From the NCBI GenBank assembly GCA_040954595.2, contig CM082588.2, positions 6,510,001-6,574,000 on the forward strand: 64,000 nucleotides of DNA, written 5' to 3'. The notes under the pieces are model-generated. The model had not been told where the DNA came from and did no database searches. It saw only the letters and a program-made list of their open reading frames with translations. Origin of the DNA: Balanoglossus misakiensis. Taxonomy: Eukaryota; Hemichordata. Positions within the stretch are counted from its first letter, which is position 1. Each line of letters opens with the position of its first letter. The position numbers were made by a program, and so were the translations under genes. Below, piece after piece: positions 24,901 through 40,935 of the stretch.

Positions 24901-27900
24901 TGATGTCAAGGCTGCGTATGAATCGGTCAGTAATCTTGAAGAGACTGGAACTTTGGAACGCCGAGAGCAGGTGGACGATTTGGTCAAAGACGCCACAGAA
25001 TGCGAAGAAAAGGCCCAAGAGAGACCGCTTGACGATGAGAAGCTCGGAAAGACCAAGACAATTGTAAGTACCAAGGGCGGCGCTTCTCTTAGTGGCTATT
25101 CGCATGGCTTTGATGATGGAATGCCAGTTGGTCGTTTGCATGGTTTTGATCTGACGCCGGCCGAGGAGGCCCGAGGTTTTGACTTGCAGCCGTCCGCGGC
25201 TCTGCCAGAGAGTCGTGGATTTGATCTCGCCCCGGCTGCGACAGATTCCCGAGGATTCGACTTGATGCCGGCGACTGAAGACCGAGGGTTCGACCTGAGT
25301 CCGGCGGCCGCAGCGGACACCCGAGGGTTCAACTTCAGCCCAGCCCGTGAAGGGAAGACGTTTGACTTTGGCGATGCTTATGGTAGAGACCGACCACTGG
25401 TGGTGGTAAGGCCCTGTACCCTCTGACTAGCTGTGATGTGGTCTGTGTCGTGGATTCACCCTCGTGTTGTTTTCATCGGTGTCCTCACTTCCTAATGCAT
25501 GTCGAGTTCTATGTGTGGTTTGATCATGGTGAACACCCATTGTGCTGATCAGTGTCTCTTGTGTGCATTCCCTGGTAATATCCATAACTTGTATCCTGTA
25601 CCCTTCCTATGTTCTGTAGCAGCTACACGTAATTGTACATGTACAATAAAACCTTAATGTGGTAGTGACAGTGTTAATAGTTTCAGCAGGAGAGAAATGT
25701 AGAAATGAGATAGTTTGATATACATGTACATGTCAAAATGCTTCAGTTACATGATCTCGATTTCTTTACCAAAAGTCAGTGTAAGTTTTATGTAGTATTC
25801 AGTAGAGTGTAGTTAATTATGAAATTAATGCTACATAGACTACATATCCTAAGGTATCAAAATGACTGCTAAATGTACTGTAGTTAACCTTGCCATTTTT
25901 GCACTTTATTTGTCAAACCATTCCTGCAACCATTTAAGTCCATTCAAATACCATACTAGAATCATCTAAAGTTTGTTTGATTAAAAAAACACAATCATAT
26001 CATTTCTTCCAACCAATTGTGTGTCAAAGGCTTCTGTTAACGTATTTGTGCTGCACCTGTGGTTTGCTGTTGTGTTAAATGTTATGCATTCCTGTATGCG
26101 TATTGCACCTTTAAAGGTACAAAGTCGTTTGAACTGTTGTCATTTCATTTGTGGTAGAACTTTGCGTAATTGTCACTCAAACTTTCATAGGTATAATTGT
26201 AATTTAAACAATATAAAAATAATTGAGTTTGTTCAATATTCATAATATTACACATTCTGAGTTATATTGTAAATATATTATCCAGGGTCACCATTGCTTT
26301 TCATTGACAAATAACAGTGTGTGCACTATCTTCCAGTTTTTATTCAGGCTAATTTTATGGACAGCGATGAGGAAAATCATATGTAGGAATTTTCTGTATA
26401 AATGTGTTTAAACTTCATAAAATAGACGGACATTTTATATTCTTGTTCACTGATTTTTAATTTCACTGAATTTCAGGACAAACCCAAGAAGCAGCCACGA
26501 ACGGTCAGAGTACAGTCAGCTAAGACGAAAACTACAAGAACTCCAACGAAATCAGGTACAGTACTGACATTGTATAGAGTGATGGGTTTTCTAATTCTTC
26601 ATAATTACGCACACATGCATATACATTGCAATACAATACAATACAATACAATACAATACAATACAATACAATACAATACAATACAATACAATACAATACA
26701 ATACAATACAATATCCATTGTACTCATTGTTTCCTGACAGGGAAGAAAGAAATTAAGCAGGATGCCAAGGAGACGAAAGTGGAGAGAAAGAAGGAAAAAC
26801 CCAAGCGAGAGAAAGACAAATACAAGCACGTGAAAAGTTCGGATTATGGTTCTAAGAAAGCTTGGTCACCAGCTGATGCTGCTCAACAAAAGGTTAAAGG
26901 TCAGTACATACTCGTAGCATATTTATTATTACTGGGAAAGTCAAATTACAGGTACTATCCCAACGACAACCCTTTTGCCATATGCTTGTTTGATACTGAC
27001 AACTTTGATTTCATATATGCATCCTGTTTCAGGTACAGAGACCATCTCCATTGAACCTAAACCATACGACACACAGCTACTAGCATCAGTTGAATCCTTT
27101 GCCCAGTATATCAAACATCACTTTGTGGCAGATCAAAGTAAAGACAAGACCAAGGCAGCTCAGGTAAGGAGATTGTCTTACAGTGTTACAGCAGACGTAT
27201 ACAGTTTATAGGATACAAGCGTTGATAGAAATACATATATGGTACACTAGATGATGAGATATGAAATGCTCCAAAATCTTATAGGACCTCTATTACCAGT
27301 GTGCATGTCCACTAGGAGTACTGTTAGTAAATTTTTGTAACATCTTTTGATATTTACCAGTAATTATCTTGTGGTCATACATGTATGTATCACCTATTTC
27401 TACAAGAAGTGAGCTAGTATAACTTAATCTAGCAACAATCTGCATGTGGCGGTATGATTGATAATATAAATAATTTCTCTTACAAAACAGAATGAACAAG
27501 AAGAACTGGTATCTCCACACAAAAGACCCCTTGACTCCCAGGTGCAGCAGTTATCACGAGAGAGGGCGCTGTTATCTGAAGTACAAGACTGGCAGGGCCA
27601 GTGGAGGGAAGAGCACAAACAAACACAGAAACTGAGAGCCGAGATCATCTCAATACAAAGGCTACATGAAAGGGAATTAGAAGAGATGAGAATAAAACAT
27701 GAGAACGATGTTTTCAGGATTAAACAAGAGAATATGATCCTGATTGCAAAGGTATGTGATTTTGTTCAATTTCTTGTACGGAATAATCGAAAGTGGTGTT
27801 GATGCAGGTGTATTACTATTGAACACTTCAACATTCTATATAGCTAGGGAACAGATGCACTGCGTAAAATTTCTGAAGAAATGGTCAAAAGATTCAGCTA

Positions 27901-30900
27901 GTGCCTCTGTAAACTTTCCATACTGTATGAAACAAAAGTACATGTAGCCAAAAATGGAAACACTTTGAAATTGTCCAATCGAAAGGCTCAAGAAAATAAT
28001 AGAATTGTGTGATATCCAATTTTGTAATCGCTACTAATGATTTTTTTCAAAAATCAAGAGTTGAGATGTTTTGAAAATTTTCAGTATAACGTGGAGTCAA
28101 ATTACCTAAGGAACTGCAAGGTTTTGCATGTGCAAAAGTGTGCATTTGGACCATTGCCAGCAATAGCAACCAACATGTGCTTTGAATCCCTCAGTATCAC
28201 CTTCAGGCAAGAAGATGAGTCATGACTTTTGTGGTCATAGCAGGGTAGCCATGTTTGCTGTTGACTAATGAAGTATAACGCGTCAGGTCTGCCTGTGAAG
28301 TGATGGACCAAAACAGTTCCATTGTATTGGGGTGCAGATAATGTCAGTGAATTGTGATCAGAATGGATCATTATGGCAGCCCGTCACAATGTGAATGGGC
28401 CTGCTGCGTTGTATACAGTGACACACAACAGTTGTATTTACAGAGCTAATGGCTGACCGGTCGTTAAACTGCCAAACAATTGTGTTTCCGTGACCCCAGA
28501 CGATTACAAGGGACAAATAGCACAGAATTAAAGCTAACTGTAATCTCTTCCTCAGTTGTAGCACCGAGCTTCAAATCATGACAGAGCAGTGTTACTTCAG
28601 TTTCTGTATATGAGGACGAGCAAATGGTTTTGCAACTCAAGCGATATTATGATTGAAACAATAAATTTTCGCGAAATACGCGAGAGCCAAAAAAACGTGA
28701 AAATAAAAAGTCGCGTAAAATGTTATTCAGAGATAACGATGCAGTGAGTGAAATACAAGAACGCGAAAATTAATCCTTGCATAACAGTTGCCTCTTTTGA
28801 TATCGCGAACATTTCCTGTCCCGAAAATATCCCGTTTTACAGTACACATACATGTATACCGGTACTGCGTCCACCCCCCCCCCCCCACCCCCCTTTACAA
28901 ACTGTGTTTTCTTTGCTGACCTTCATAGGAACTCTCCCTTTTGTTCGAACAGTGTCTTTACTTGGTGTGATTGTAACTAGATACACTATATGATGTCATC
29001 ATGTGCATTGCAATACACGTTTACTGATCAGTAATGTCTCACCATTGTGAAGTCGCCCTCAAACCGTAGCAACTGCTGCCTGGGCACTCAGTCCAAATAT
29101 TTTGGCAAAAATAACAAAACATCACATGCGTTGATGTTATAGTATTGATTTTGACATGTGTTACACAATTCATGTTGTTTGAACCATGGCTTCCCAATTC
29201 ATCATTGTGCAATTCTTGGATCCTGTCCAAAATTTCAATTCAAATCATTTGAAAACACCAGTCGCTGAGAGTGCGACTATCGCAGCTCGCGTTACAAGGA
29301 CAGAATGTTTATCAGCACGCATGTGTCTCCAAAACCCCTGACTTTCTCGTCTAATGGCTTGTTGTCGATTTTCAGCAAGGTAAGACAAAACATGTTTGCT
29401 CAAAGTCAATACGGCATACCCTAAGCAAGTGAGAGTTGAGCAAAATTAATTTTCACGCAAAAAGATATCTCAAAGACTTTTTAGCCAATATCCGATTTGA
29501 CACTGAGCCAAAATCTTATTATCTTGATGTCTGACGACAACCAGTGACTTACATGTATTGTGTACATTCAGCTGTTGTCAACAAGATTCCTTTGAAACTA
29601 GCATATGCTGACAAAGATTATTAAAAGAGTATTGTTCTGTTACTGTGGATGTATGGAATATGACATAATAGTAAATGAGCATTTCTGTCTGTGTGGTTGA
29701 CTTGTTTGCAATCATGCAATGGTACCTGTTTTCATTTTAACAGAAAGTTAATGAATTGATAGAACATGGGCAAACTACAAAAAACTTTACTCCATTCAAA
29801 ATTCAAATGTGTGTGTATTAAAAATATATTTTTCCCTTCAGCTTAACAATGAAGAGCAGGGAGAGGGAACTCGGACAGAGATGAAATCTAAACTAGCCGA
29901 CGTCAAGGATAGTGGAGAAAAAATTAGATTGATGGAACGGGAGATGCAACACCAAGAAACTTTACTGGAAGGCTATCATCAAGTAAGTGGAAATGAAATT
30001 GTAGTAAGCTATAGAAATGTCATAGGTAGTTGGTTGGAGACGCTAGTCTGAGTGGGGAAAACTTTGATTTTGGTTTTCATGTGTACTTTGACAGGAAAAC
30101 AAAAGACTGTACAAAGAAATCCAAGATTTGAAAAACGAAAACAAAGAAAATGAAGTAAAATGGAAGGGCGAATCTCAGAAAATGAAAACAGAACTTGTCA
30201 ATCTCAGGTAAGTTATTAATGGTTTATATGACATTCTTGATTTTGATGGTTATCCAATTCTAAAATGTGAATTTTGACATCAAGAAACTAAAACTCAAGT
30301 CGTTGACATGATGTTTTGTTTAATTTCCAGAGACAATATGGACGAGAAGAACAAACAATTGAAATACAAAGGCGTGATAACCAGTGTTGAAGTTCAACAA
30401 GAAATAGCGGCCGGGACCGGTACAGCCATCATGGGAGCCAGTAAGATTGCACAGCTGCAGGCTGAAGTGCAGGACCTACAGGTAGCTATTCACAGACCTA
30501 CAACCATTCGCAATTTGCCAGTTAATAAAGCAGAGGAATTGATAAGAACAATTAAATAGGCATTCTGAACTAGTTAGTAGTTCTTGTCACAGTAGGCTAA
30601 CAAACTATAAATACTCAGTCTGTGTTATTTGCTAACCCTTGAACATGGATAACTAATCACAACTACATCATTGTCAATGTAAGTGTAAATATTCCATGGC
30701 CCAATACACATTGCAGGGCCCAATGGAGTTCTTCATTGGCCTGGATAGATACCTCATGAATATTCATTAGACCCCAGATTGATAATTTTTGCCTCCTCAG
30801 GTGTCGAACATTGAACTGAAGCAGAAGATCAAGAGTTTGGAAAGCAGCAAGACGGACTTGGAGAGACACGTTGAAGTCTTGCTGAGGCAGAGCAAAGATG

Positions 30901-33900
30901 CAGAGAGTCGAGTCTTGTCAACATTGCAAGACAGAGATAAAGATATACTGGTAAGTTTTATTTTGGCTTGGAAGTTTCTTTGGATCTGAAGTAATTTTGT
31001 GTCACAAAGTGTCAATCCCTGTAAGGCCAATGAAAAAGAAGATGAAGACCGCAGAGTTGAAACATTCTAATGTAAAAATGCTGACATGTTTCTGAAACAC
31101 AGGAAATCAAGAAACAACACGAGAAGGACACCGAGGGACTGACGAAGAAACTCAAATGGTATGCAGAGAATCAAGAGTTACTGGACAGAGACGCCAACGC
31201 TCTGAAAGAAAAAGACGAAATCATCAAGAGACAAGAGGAACAGATACAACTACTCCAGCAACAAAAAGATGTAAGGAAATTTGTTGTTTGTTTTGTTTGT
31301 TTGTTTGTTCATTTGTTCCAGTAGATAACCCTACAGCGAAAAGCCCAATTTTGAATCAGTAAAGTGGACTTACTACAGTAGGTTTTATTAATATTCCGTG
31401 CGTTTCTAACTTTCTCCAAATTGTGCATTTCTCGACAGGACAAACGTAAACTGAATGAAACGCAGAGGAGAGCCAAAGAGAGAGGAGCAGATGCCAAGAA
31501 GATACAAGATCTGGAAAGACAGGTCAGCCTTGCAATAACACGGATAATATTAGTGACTAGATTTCATGTAGATTTGTTATTGAAAGGAGCCAATAGGACT
31601 GTCATAAAATGAATGCTGTATTGTTCTGTTTCATTGGACATTGAAAAGTCATGTTGTGTTTCAAACAAGAATACATTGAAATTTTTTTATGGAGTATATT
31701 TATTTTGTTTATGTACATGGCCCATGTCCACTTGAATTCTGATTCAAATATTTTTGTGTTCATTATAAAGTATCACCAACTGAATCAAATGCTCTCACAC
31801 TGATGTTTACAGGTCAAAGAGATGGAAAATATCTTACGTAGAAGGCATCCCAATTCCTTGCCGGCGTTGATCTACGCCGCGGCCACGGCCCCCACGGATA
31901 ACAACACGTCTCCGGGATCCAAGCCACAGGCCACGGTCTTCCTGGAGGAGCGGATCCAGAAACTGGAACGGGAGTTGGACGAGAGGGACCAGGATGCCAA
32001 GAAGAGTCTGAGGACGATGGAACAGAGATACAATGCTATGAAGGTAGGGGGAAAAATGCTATGCGGATTGACACCCCCTGGTTTGACTTATGGCCTGTGG
32101 TGACGCTAACACCTTTCGGTTCATTTCATAAATTTCCGTAACCCCCTTGCATATGGGCCGATGGCCTTGGATTCCAATAAATGATTGTATTGTGTTGTAT
32201 TGTATTGTATTTTGATACCTTTCAGTTCATTTCTGCAGATTGTCTGTTGTGTAAAGTCTGTATTGCTGTAACAGAACAGGTGTCATCACTTGTAACAGAC
32301 ATAGCTTCATGAGTTAGTCCAGTTTACAAATAATGAATTATTTCACTGGTATATTATGTTCAATTTTAAAAACGTTCATTTTGTTTGACAGTTCAAGTTT
32401 GAAGAACACATTCTGACACTGGAGAAAGAACTGGACAGCTTTAAGAGAGCAGATCACAGTGCCACACACCCGCACACGCATGTAGTAGCCCTGGAGCGCG
32501 AACTGAAAAGTGTGCGTGAGCGATATCAGAGAGAAACAGAGGAATTGAGAGAGAAGTTAGATTTATATCAGTCAAAAGGATCACTGCCTGTGAAAGGTAC
32601 GTTGTTGATTTGTTATTGTTGTTTGTTTGTTTAAACATGCAAGTCCGCTTTTTAAAAAGATGTCGCGAAGTGTTCTCTAATGAAGTTGCAACTGAATTGG
32701 ATATTAACAGAATATTCATCAATGTATATAATCAATTATGAATGATGTGTGTCCATGACCCTTGTAAAAGTGGAGGCGACTTTGCTTGCGTCGAAATAGT
32801 CGATCTATTTTTCTCTTGTGAATTGTTGTGAGTGATCATAATACAGCATACATAAGTGTGGAGTGTAACATGACCAACTGCATTGTCTTCAACTTTTTTC
32901 TTCAGAGAATAAATCCTTAGAAATGAGGTTGGAAGTTCTGGAGGAGGAGTTGAGGAGGAAAGACGAGGAACTGATTCTGTTGCGATTGAAATGTCAACGA
33001 CTTGAAACAGACAGTGTTTATGCAGGTAAAATAATTGAATAAGTGTGTCCCTAGCTTTAGCTGTGAGATTAGCATTTCAAAAATAATACATGTGGTAGTG
33101 TGGTCCAGTGTGAATTTTTTTACATGTACACAGCAGAAGATTGACAGACCTGTGGCAGGATATCCAGGATAAAACACTGCTGGAATTGACTGGTGCATGG
33201 ACCTATAGTATTCACACATCTTCCAGTCTTTATGGCGTATTTTCCCCACTAAGTTCTATTTATTTTATTTTTAATAGGAACATCAACAGGTGATCAACGG
33301 CACTACAAACCCAGAGAATTTGCTGGAATGCATATATCAGATGTCATGGAAGAAAATGAACGACTCAAGCTACAGGTAGATATTCTCACATTCACCAGTA
33401 ATCTCTGAAAATTATGCATTCAGTTGAACTTTCATGTGAAAAACTGTTGCCTGAATTATGTCAGTGATTTTTTATTCTGTGCTTTGGTATCTAGGTGGAA
33501 AGGTTGTCATTTGAAGTTGACCAGCAGAGAGTTCAGTTGCGGAAGTCTATGGCTGAGGCAGAGAGCGGTGCTAGAAAGTCTCAAGAAGAAATGGCAGATA
33601 GGGTAAGGGATTTCCACAACACATAGAGTGCCCTCTAACAGTGAAGATTTCTGGGTTCTTCAAGTCAAGTTGAACCACATTCATTACTGTGTAACTCTAG
33701 AGGGCAAAATCACAATCTATAGTACTACAGTTACGACCTAGGGATTTCATGCACAGACTTGCTTGCTGCGTGAATTTGTACAGCATCAGATTTTCCGTAA
33801 AGCATAAGTTTATTTTTTTCTTGCAGATAACAGCACTGAAGCAGATCCATGAAGCAGAGATTCAGAGATTGATCATGGAAAACGCCAGCAAATTAACAGA

Positions 33901-35026
33901 CAGCAATGTGTCACAACTGAACAGCCAAGTCAATGCACAACAGGTAATGGAAAAATAACGTTATAGCATCTGGCTATCAATGCTTCTGAACCCAACCAAA
34001 TTTTACCCGGGTATCACTGACCATACATTATATTTACAAACAATATGCCTACATGTATCTTCAGGTTATGATCGTCCATTTGAAAGAACAACTGGCCAAA
34101 TACAAGTCGGACTCGGACAGACTAGCAGCGGCTGAAATCAAAGAGAAGGCGGCCAAACAACAAATCAATTTACTGACGGAGGAACTGAAAGAAGCCAAGA
34201 AAAGTCACACACCCGTAAGTTTTGTCTAGCTCTTTGAGTACAAGTTCATGATAATGAAAAAAAAATTGTATTCAACATCCTCCATTTTTTGACTGAAATC
34301 CAGTCCTTGCACATAGGTTATATGGCACAAATACTTGTTGTATTGATGAATGCAGTACTGGACACTCCAACATGTTTTATTGAGATGAAACACATGGTAA
34401 TTAATTCTCAGAACGAAAAGTACTGAAAACACTTTTTGAGTTTATTTTCTTTTCTTCATAATTTCAGGAAATGAGGCACTTTGAAGCACTCCAGAACAAG
34501 ATTTTGAGTTTTGAAAATCGGTAGGTATCCTCTGAGAACATGCTACCTCATTCCCCACCCCACCAAATGAATACTCCTCCTTGCCTGTCTGTCATCACAG
34601 AAGAGTTCCCACCACATATTTTTTGAAGACTCAGTCATGCCCTCTGAACCATATATAGGTATTATGCAAATGAGAACTGATTCTATGCAGAGAGATACCC
34701 CAGAATTTCCTAAGGGAAGTCATAGCATCGAATAGAAACTTTTCTATGTCTAAAACCTTCAAAGTTTGTCTAAAAGTTTCATTTTTCCATTATACAGGTA
34801 CGCCGAAAGAGAAAAGGAACTCCAACACATCGTCGCCAAGGCAACCATGACGGCAACATCAGAAAAAGATGAAGAAATCCAGTACTACAAACAGCAACTC
34901 AGGGAGAAAAACGTTGAACTTCAGAAGTTCCGTAGTGAACTTGACATTCTACTCGAGGTCATAAGGGAACTGAAACAACAAGGGGTCATGCTTCAAGGTC
35001 ATTCTGTAAAATCATTATTACACTAA
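21903..35026 (+). CDS. CEP162: Centrosomal protein CEP162 homologue
   Basis: 31 phase-matched exons: 21903-21968, 22411-22552, 22712-22797, 22979-23042, 23177-23216, 23428-23477, 23598-23772, 23903-23984, 24166-24208, 24425-24514, 24645-24746, 24888-25405, 26477-26555, 26741-26899, 27033-27163, 27491-27751, 29842-29982, 30095-30207, 30331-30481, 30801-30950, 31103-31270, 31439-31522, 31813-32043, 32392-32596, 32906-33025, 33278-33375, 33495-33602, 33827-33943, 34065-34214, 34468-34520, 34798-35026. They give 1,401 codons; vertebrate CEP162 is about 1,400. Diagnostic matches: DEKFEQFLKE and VPWWMQ near the start, IDYSRLNKE, WYAENQELLD, KKIQDLERQVKEME, RRRHPNSLPALI, KKSLRTMEQ, and FRSELDILLEVIRELKQQGV at the end. 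The C-terminal half is coiled coil. Known: CEP162 binds microtubules at distal centriole ends and promotes transition-zone assembly with CEP290. Odd: an expanded GFDL repeat in exon 12. Confidence 0.97.
25092..25385 (+). repeat. Eight-unit GFDL repeat in CEP162
   Basis: Residues about 382-475 consist of eight units of 11-14 residues: HGFDD, HGFDL, four RGFDL (followed by QP, AP, MP and SP), RGFNF and KTFDF. The encoding DNA is more GC-rich than nearby exons. I recall a single GFDLQP at the equivalent place in vertebrate CEP162, so this looks like an expansion. Confidence 0.85.
26627..26712. repeat. (AATAC)n pentanucleotide microsatellite
   Basis: About 17 units end 29 bp before the CEP162 acceptor at 26740, so they occupy the branch-point region of that intron. 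Confidence 0.95.
27752..29841 (+). other. Largest CEP162 intron
   Basis: A 2.1 kb intron between two coiled-coil exons. It contains a C-rich run near 28870 and otherwise no exon, repeat family or RNA gene that I recognise. Confidence 0.6.
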
Positions 35027-35082
35027 GAAATTAAAACATGTTATTATACATCTAGTGCCGAGAACAATAGATTTTGGCGTGC

Positions 35083-35088
35083 AATAAA
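35083..35088 (+). terminator. CEP162 poly(A) signal
   Basis: AATAAA lies 57 bp after the CEP162 stop, giving a short 3' UTR. Confidence 0.75.
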
Positions 35089-35099
35089 AAGCCGTACGG

Positions 35100-37049
35100 A
35101 ACGGTACGTACGGAACGCGCGTTAAATAAGCCTTAGTTTCAAGGCGCCCCAAACTCACCGTGTACAGGTATGCGCTGTTATGCGAACGGTTTCAAGGCGC
35201 CCGCATTCCAACGCACGTGCGCACACGTAAACAAAAAAGAAAGATGGCTGCTCACTGAGTCAACTGAGCGGTTTTCGATCGATTGTATCGGCATTTTGGG
35301 CGTTTTGAAAGCCAAGTAACATGCAACACAAGAACTAACGGAGATGTAAGATGTATAATAATAAGGTTATTACGAAAATACCGCAAAGTATGCACTCGGA
35401 CATTAGCGCAGCGCATCGCCCTCCGCTACGCGTCGGGCGATACTCAGCGCTAATGTCCTCGTGCATACTTTGCGGTATTTTCGTAATAACCTCATATTAA
35501 TTCATGTTTTTCATTCAAATCAAGAAAGTATATTTCGCAAATAGTAAGTTACTATCTGAAATAACATCTCTCCCATATTCACAGCTGAAGTTATGTAGTC
35601 GTATGATGTTTAAAGTTTTGTATATTTGTACAAATATTTCTATTTTATCCTATTGCCTAATGTAGATTACAGATCTGCTATATTTAAGCGCAGGGTGCAA
35701 ATTAACTGTGATTCAAAAATCTTCTAGTCTCATTCTGTGCTGAGTGAAGAAATGTGGCTATACTTACCCTGGTTAAGGTGACTTTAGAGGAAATTTGTAC
35801 TTAAAATCTCCATTTGCTAAAACTTATTCAATGTCTTACAGTATTGCTGTGAAATGACATGTACATGCATGGTACATACATTTGCTGAAATAAGTTTTTC
35901 TACAGAATAAATTGATGGGGCATTTTTATAGATACATGTACAATTTTTGCATATTCACAAATCAGTAGGGACAGACAGAGACATATACATGTAGGTAGAC
36001 AGACACATAGAGGAAGCTACATACAACCTTGTACAGAAAGTCGCCCAATATCATTATTCTGTTATCTGAATCGTCTTTGGTGTTAAGTTGATTTGAACAC
36101 ATGCAACAACAGCTGAGTCATTGGAGACGTTTAAAATCCTGTGATACACATAACAACTTTTAAAGCTGGTATCATCCTTTGGATCAGTCACATGATTTGT
36201 CCTGATCAGATTAACGAGTCATATGATCACTTGGTTAGAGATAACCTTTGGATACAGGTTAGTCAGAGACCTGCAACCGGCATAAACAGTACACATATCG
36301 ACAAGCGACAGGTAAGTGTCATTGGTTACCTAGGCGAATGTGAAAGTGATTGTTTTGTGTGTTGCACTGTCTGGTACTGATCATAGACCTGTCTCTTTTT
36401 ATTGGCAACTCTGTCGAATCGCGCGACAAAGAGCCTGAAATCTGACAAAGTTTGGCTGTGGCCAGGTGACAGAATGACTGGTGGAGTGACAGAACTGAAA
36501 TCAAGTGGTTGTATATAAAGTTAGAGTGAAGAATCTCAATGAAACCTTCGTTTACCACTGGGGGTTTGGGGTAAACCAGACGAGTGACACAACCTTTCAA
36601 ATTTTCCTAACTCTTAGCTGCTTGTGGTGATTAAAATGATCCCTCTTTGCGCGGTCTCTGTCCAACCAAAACGCGTTGGTGGACAGGTGGAGGGCTTGCA
36701 ATTTGAAGGGTAAAAAACGGGGCCTTCATAACGCATAATTGGCCGTACATGTACGAGGATACCAGACTGGTGACTGAAGACTAATGTCTTCGACTTTGAA
36801 CCGCAGCCCATTTAGGCACTTTAAAAATTCCAAATAACTATTCAACTCAGCCTGGGTTTCAATAACAACGTAAAGTATTAACTTTATCGCGAAAATGCAC
36901 AGGGCGATGAACTTTGATCGTCGCTGTCAGAACTTAACCAACTTGTAGAGTTCTGTTGGCCAGGCACGATGTATCTCCACTGTGATCTCCTGATCGATTA
37001 TTGTTTTTTTTTAATGTTCTATTATTCGGATAGATAATCCTCGGGTCAG
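35100..37049. other. Intergenic region CEP162 to cathepsin L copy 1
   Basis: This contains a hairpin element (35358-35509). It also has a candidate non-coding first exon for the cathepsin gene, ending at 36311 with donor GTAAGT. That would pair with the acceptor GGGTCAG at 37049, 17 bp before the ATG; the second cathepsin gene has the same arrangement. No protein-coding gene was recognised. Confidence 0.45.
35358..35509. repeat. Inverted repeat, about 52-bp arms (foldback/MITE-like)
   Basis: The left arm, containing GGTTATTACGAAAATACCGC, is repeated in reverse complement on the right with only about four differences. The 45-bp centre is itself palindromic (ATCGCCC...GGGCGAT) and CpG-rich. 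No clear target-site duplication. Confidence 0.85.
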
Positions 37050-37066
37050 AGTTTACCATATTTGCG

Positions 37067-39657
<2,591 letters not shown>

Positions 39658-40855
39658 CACCATGCTTACGTCACGCACATTATGTTGTCATTTTTTGAGG
39701 TGCAAGATAAGCAAACCGTAAAATCCCACTCATGCATTGCAATTGAAGGTCCAAGATAAAATTAAGACATTGGGATTTTCTTCTTCCTTTTTTTCGAAAA
39801 CGCCAACCCAATCACTGGAATTATTTGCTGGTCAAATATAGCACCATATTGAATTTTTTTTGTCCATTCAGTACTGTATCGGCACACAGTGTTTGCTACG
39901 CATCAAGCAAAGCCGTCCTCGTATATACGCATGCGCTTTTTACCTGTGGTGTAATTGTACAGCTTCATTTTCTAGCAATTGTATTGTAACTTTATTATGT
40001 AGAATAAACTGTAGAGATGAAGATCGCATTAAAAAATAAATTTGACAAAAATGTCAAAATTGGAATACTTATTGGTGTAAACTGGCAGGCAATTTAAACC
40101 TTTTCAACTGTCTTTTCAGCAAAAGCATCATGCAATGGACAATTGTTAAAAATGTAAACCAAATAGACTGACTTAGTTACTTACTACTTACTACTTGCAG
40201 TATCTAAATGAATCCCTTACATATAGCAGGGTTAACTAGATCCTTAAGATCTCAAATTTCAACTCTACAAAAGTCCATTTCACGCACCACGTAGCAACTC
40301 TGATTACAGTCGGACAAAAAATGCAGAATTGTCTGAAACCCAATATCCGCAGATCGTTGCCCTCTGGCCGTGGGCTATTTCGGTCGTACCTCCTGGTCGA
40401 AGGTCGACGGCTGGCCAAAAGGGAAGTTCCTGTATGTTGTAGCCACGTACACAAAATTCAATAGACCTGGAGGTGCCTTTTTGTCGAGATTTTCCCAACG
40501 TCCTCAGCAGCAACCAGCTATCTTGCTATTTACACCTGCGCCACAGCGACCGGTTATCTTGGTGACCAGCCTTCACACTCCGTGACCATTGGCCTTGACA
40601 TTGACTGTAAAACAGTTCACAACGTACAGTGCACGTTTACATAGACCCAGTGCTGACCACTACACTGTACTGTATACGACCTCCTGAGCTTTGACCCATT
40701 TTTTACTACCGACGGGTGTCAACAGCCAGAACAAAGAAGATCACATATACATTCCTACTTAACTAAACTTTCACCAGGTCGTCGCATAAACATACGCCCC
40801 ATCCCAGCCAGGACCTCGTGATCATTGTCACGTGACACCTTGCCTGAGTTAAGAA
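39658..40855. other. Intergenic region between the cathepsin L genes
   Basis: The 3' UTR of copy 1 ends near the AATAAA at 40003-40008. The segment 40250-40600 is somewhat GC-richer, but no conserved protein or splice-bounded exon was recognised in it. Confidence 0.5.
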
Positions 40856-40857
40856 CC

Positions 40858-40935
40858 AGTATATAAAGCCCTGATCTCGCCTGCTGGTGCTATTCCCACT
40901 CAAAGTTGCACCTCCACCACTGACAACAGAGCCCA
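40858..40935 (+). promoter_or_regulatory. TATA promoter and non-coding first exon of cathepsin L copy 2
   Basis: GTATATAAAGCC at 40859-40870 is a good TATA box. About 30 bp later begins a presumed leader that ends with the donor GCCCAG|GTAAGT (exon end 40935). It would join the acceptor CCCGCAG at 41968, 8 bp before the ATG. A second AT-rich box TTATATATAA (41937-41946) could be an alternative promoter. Confidence 0.55.
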
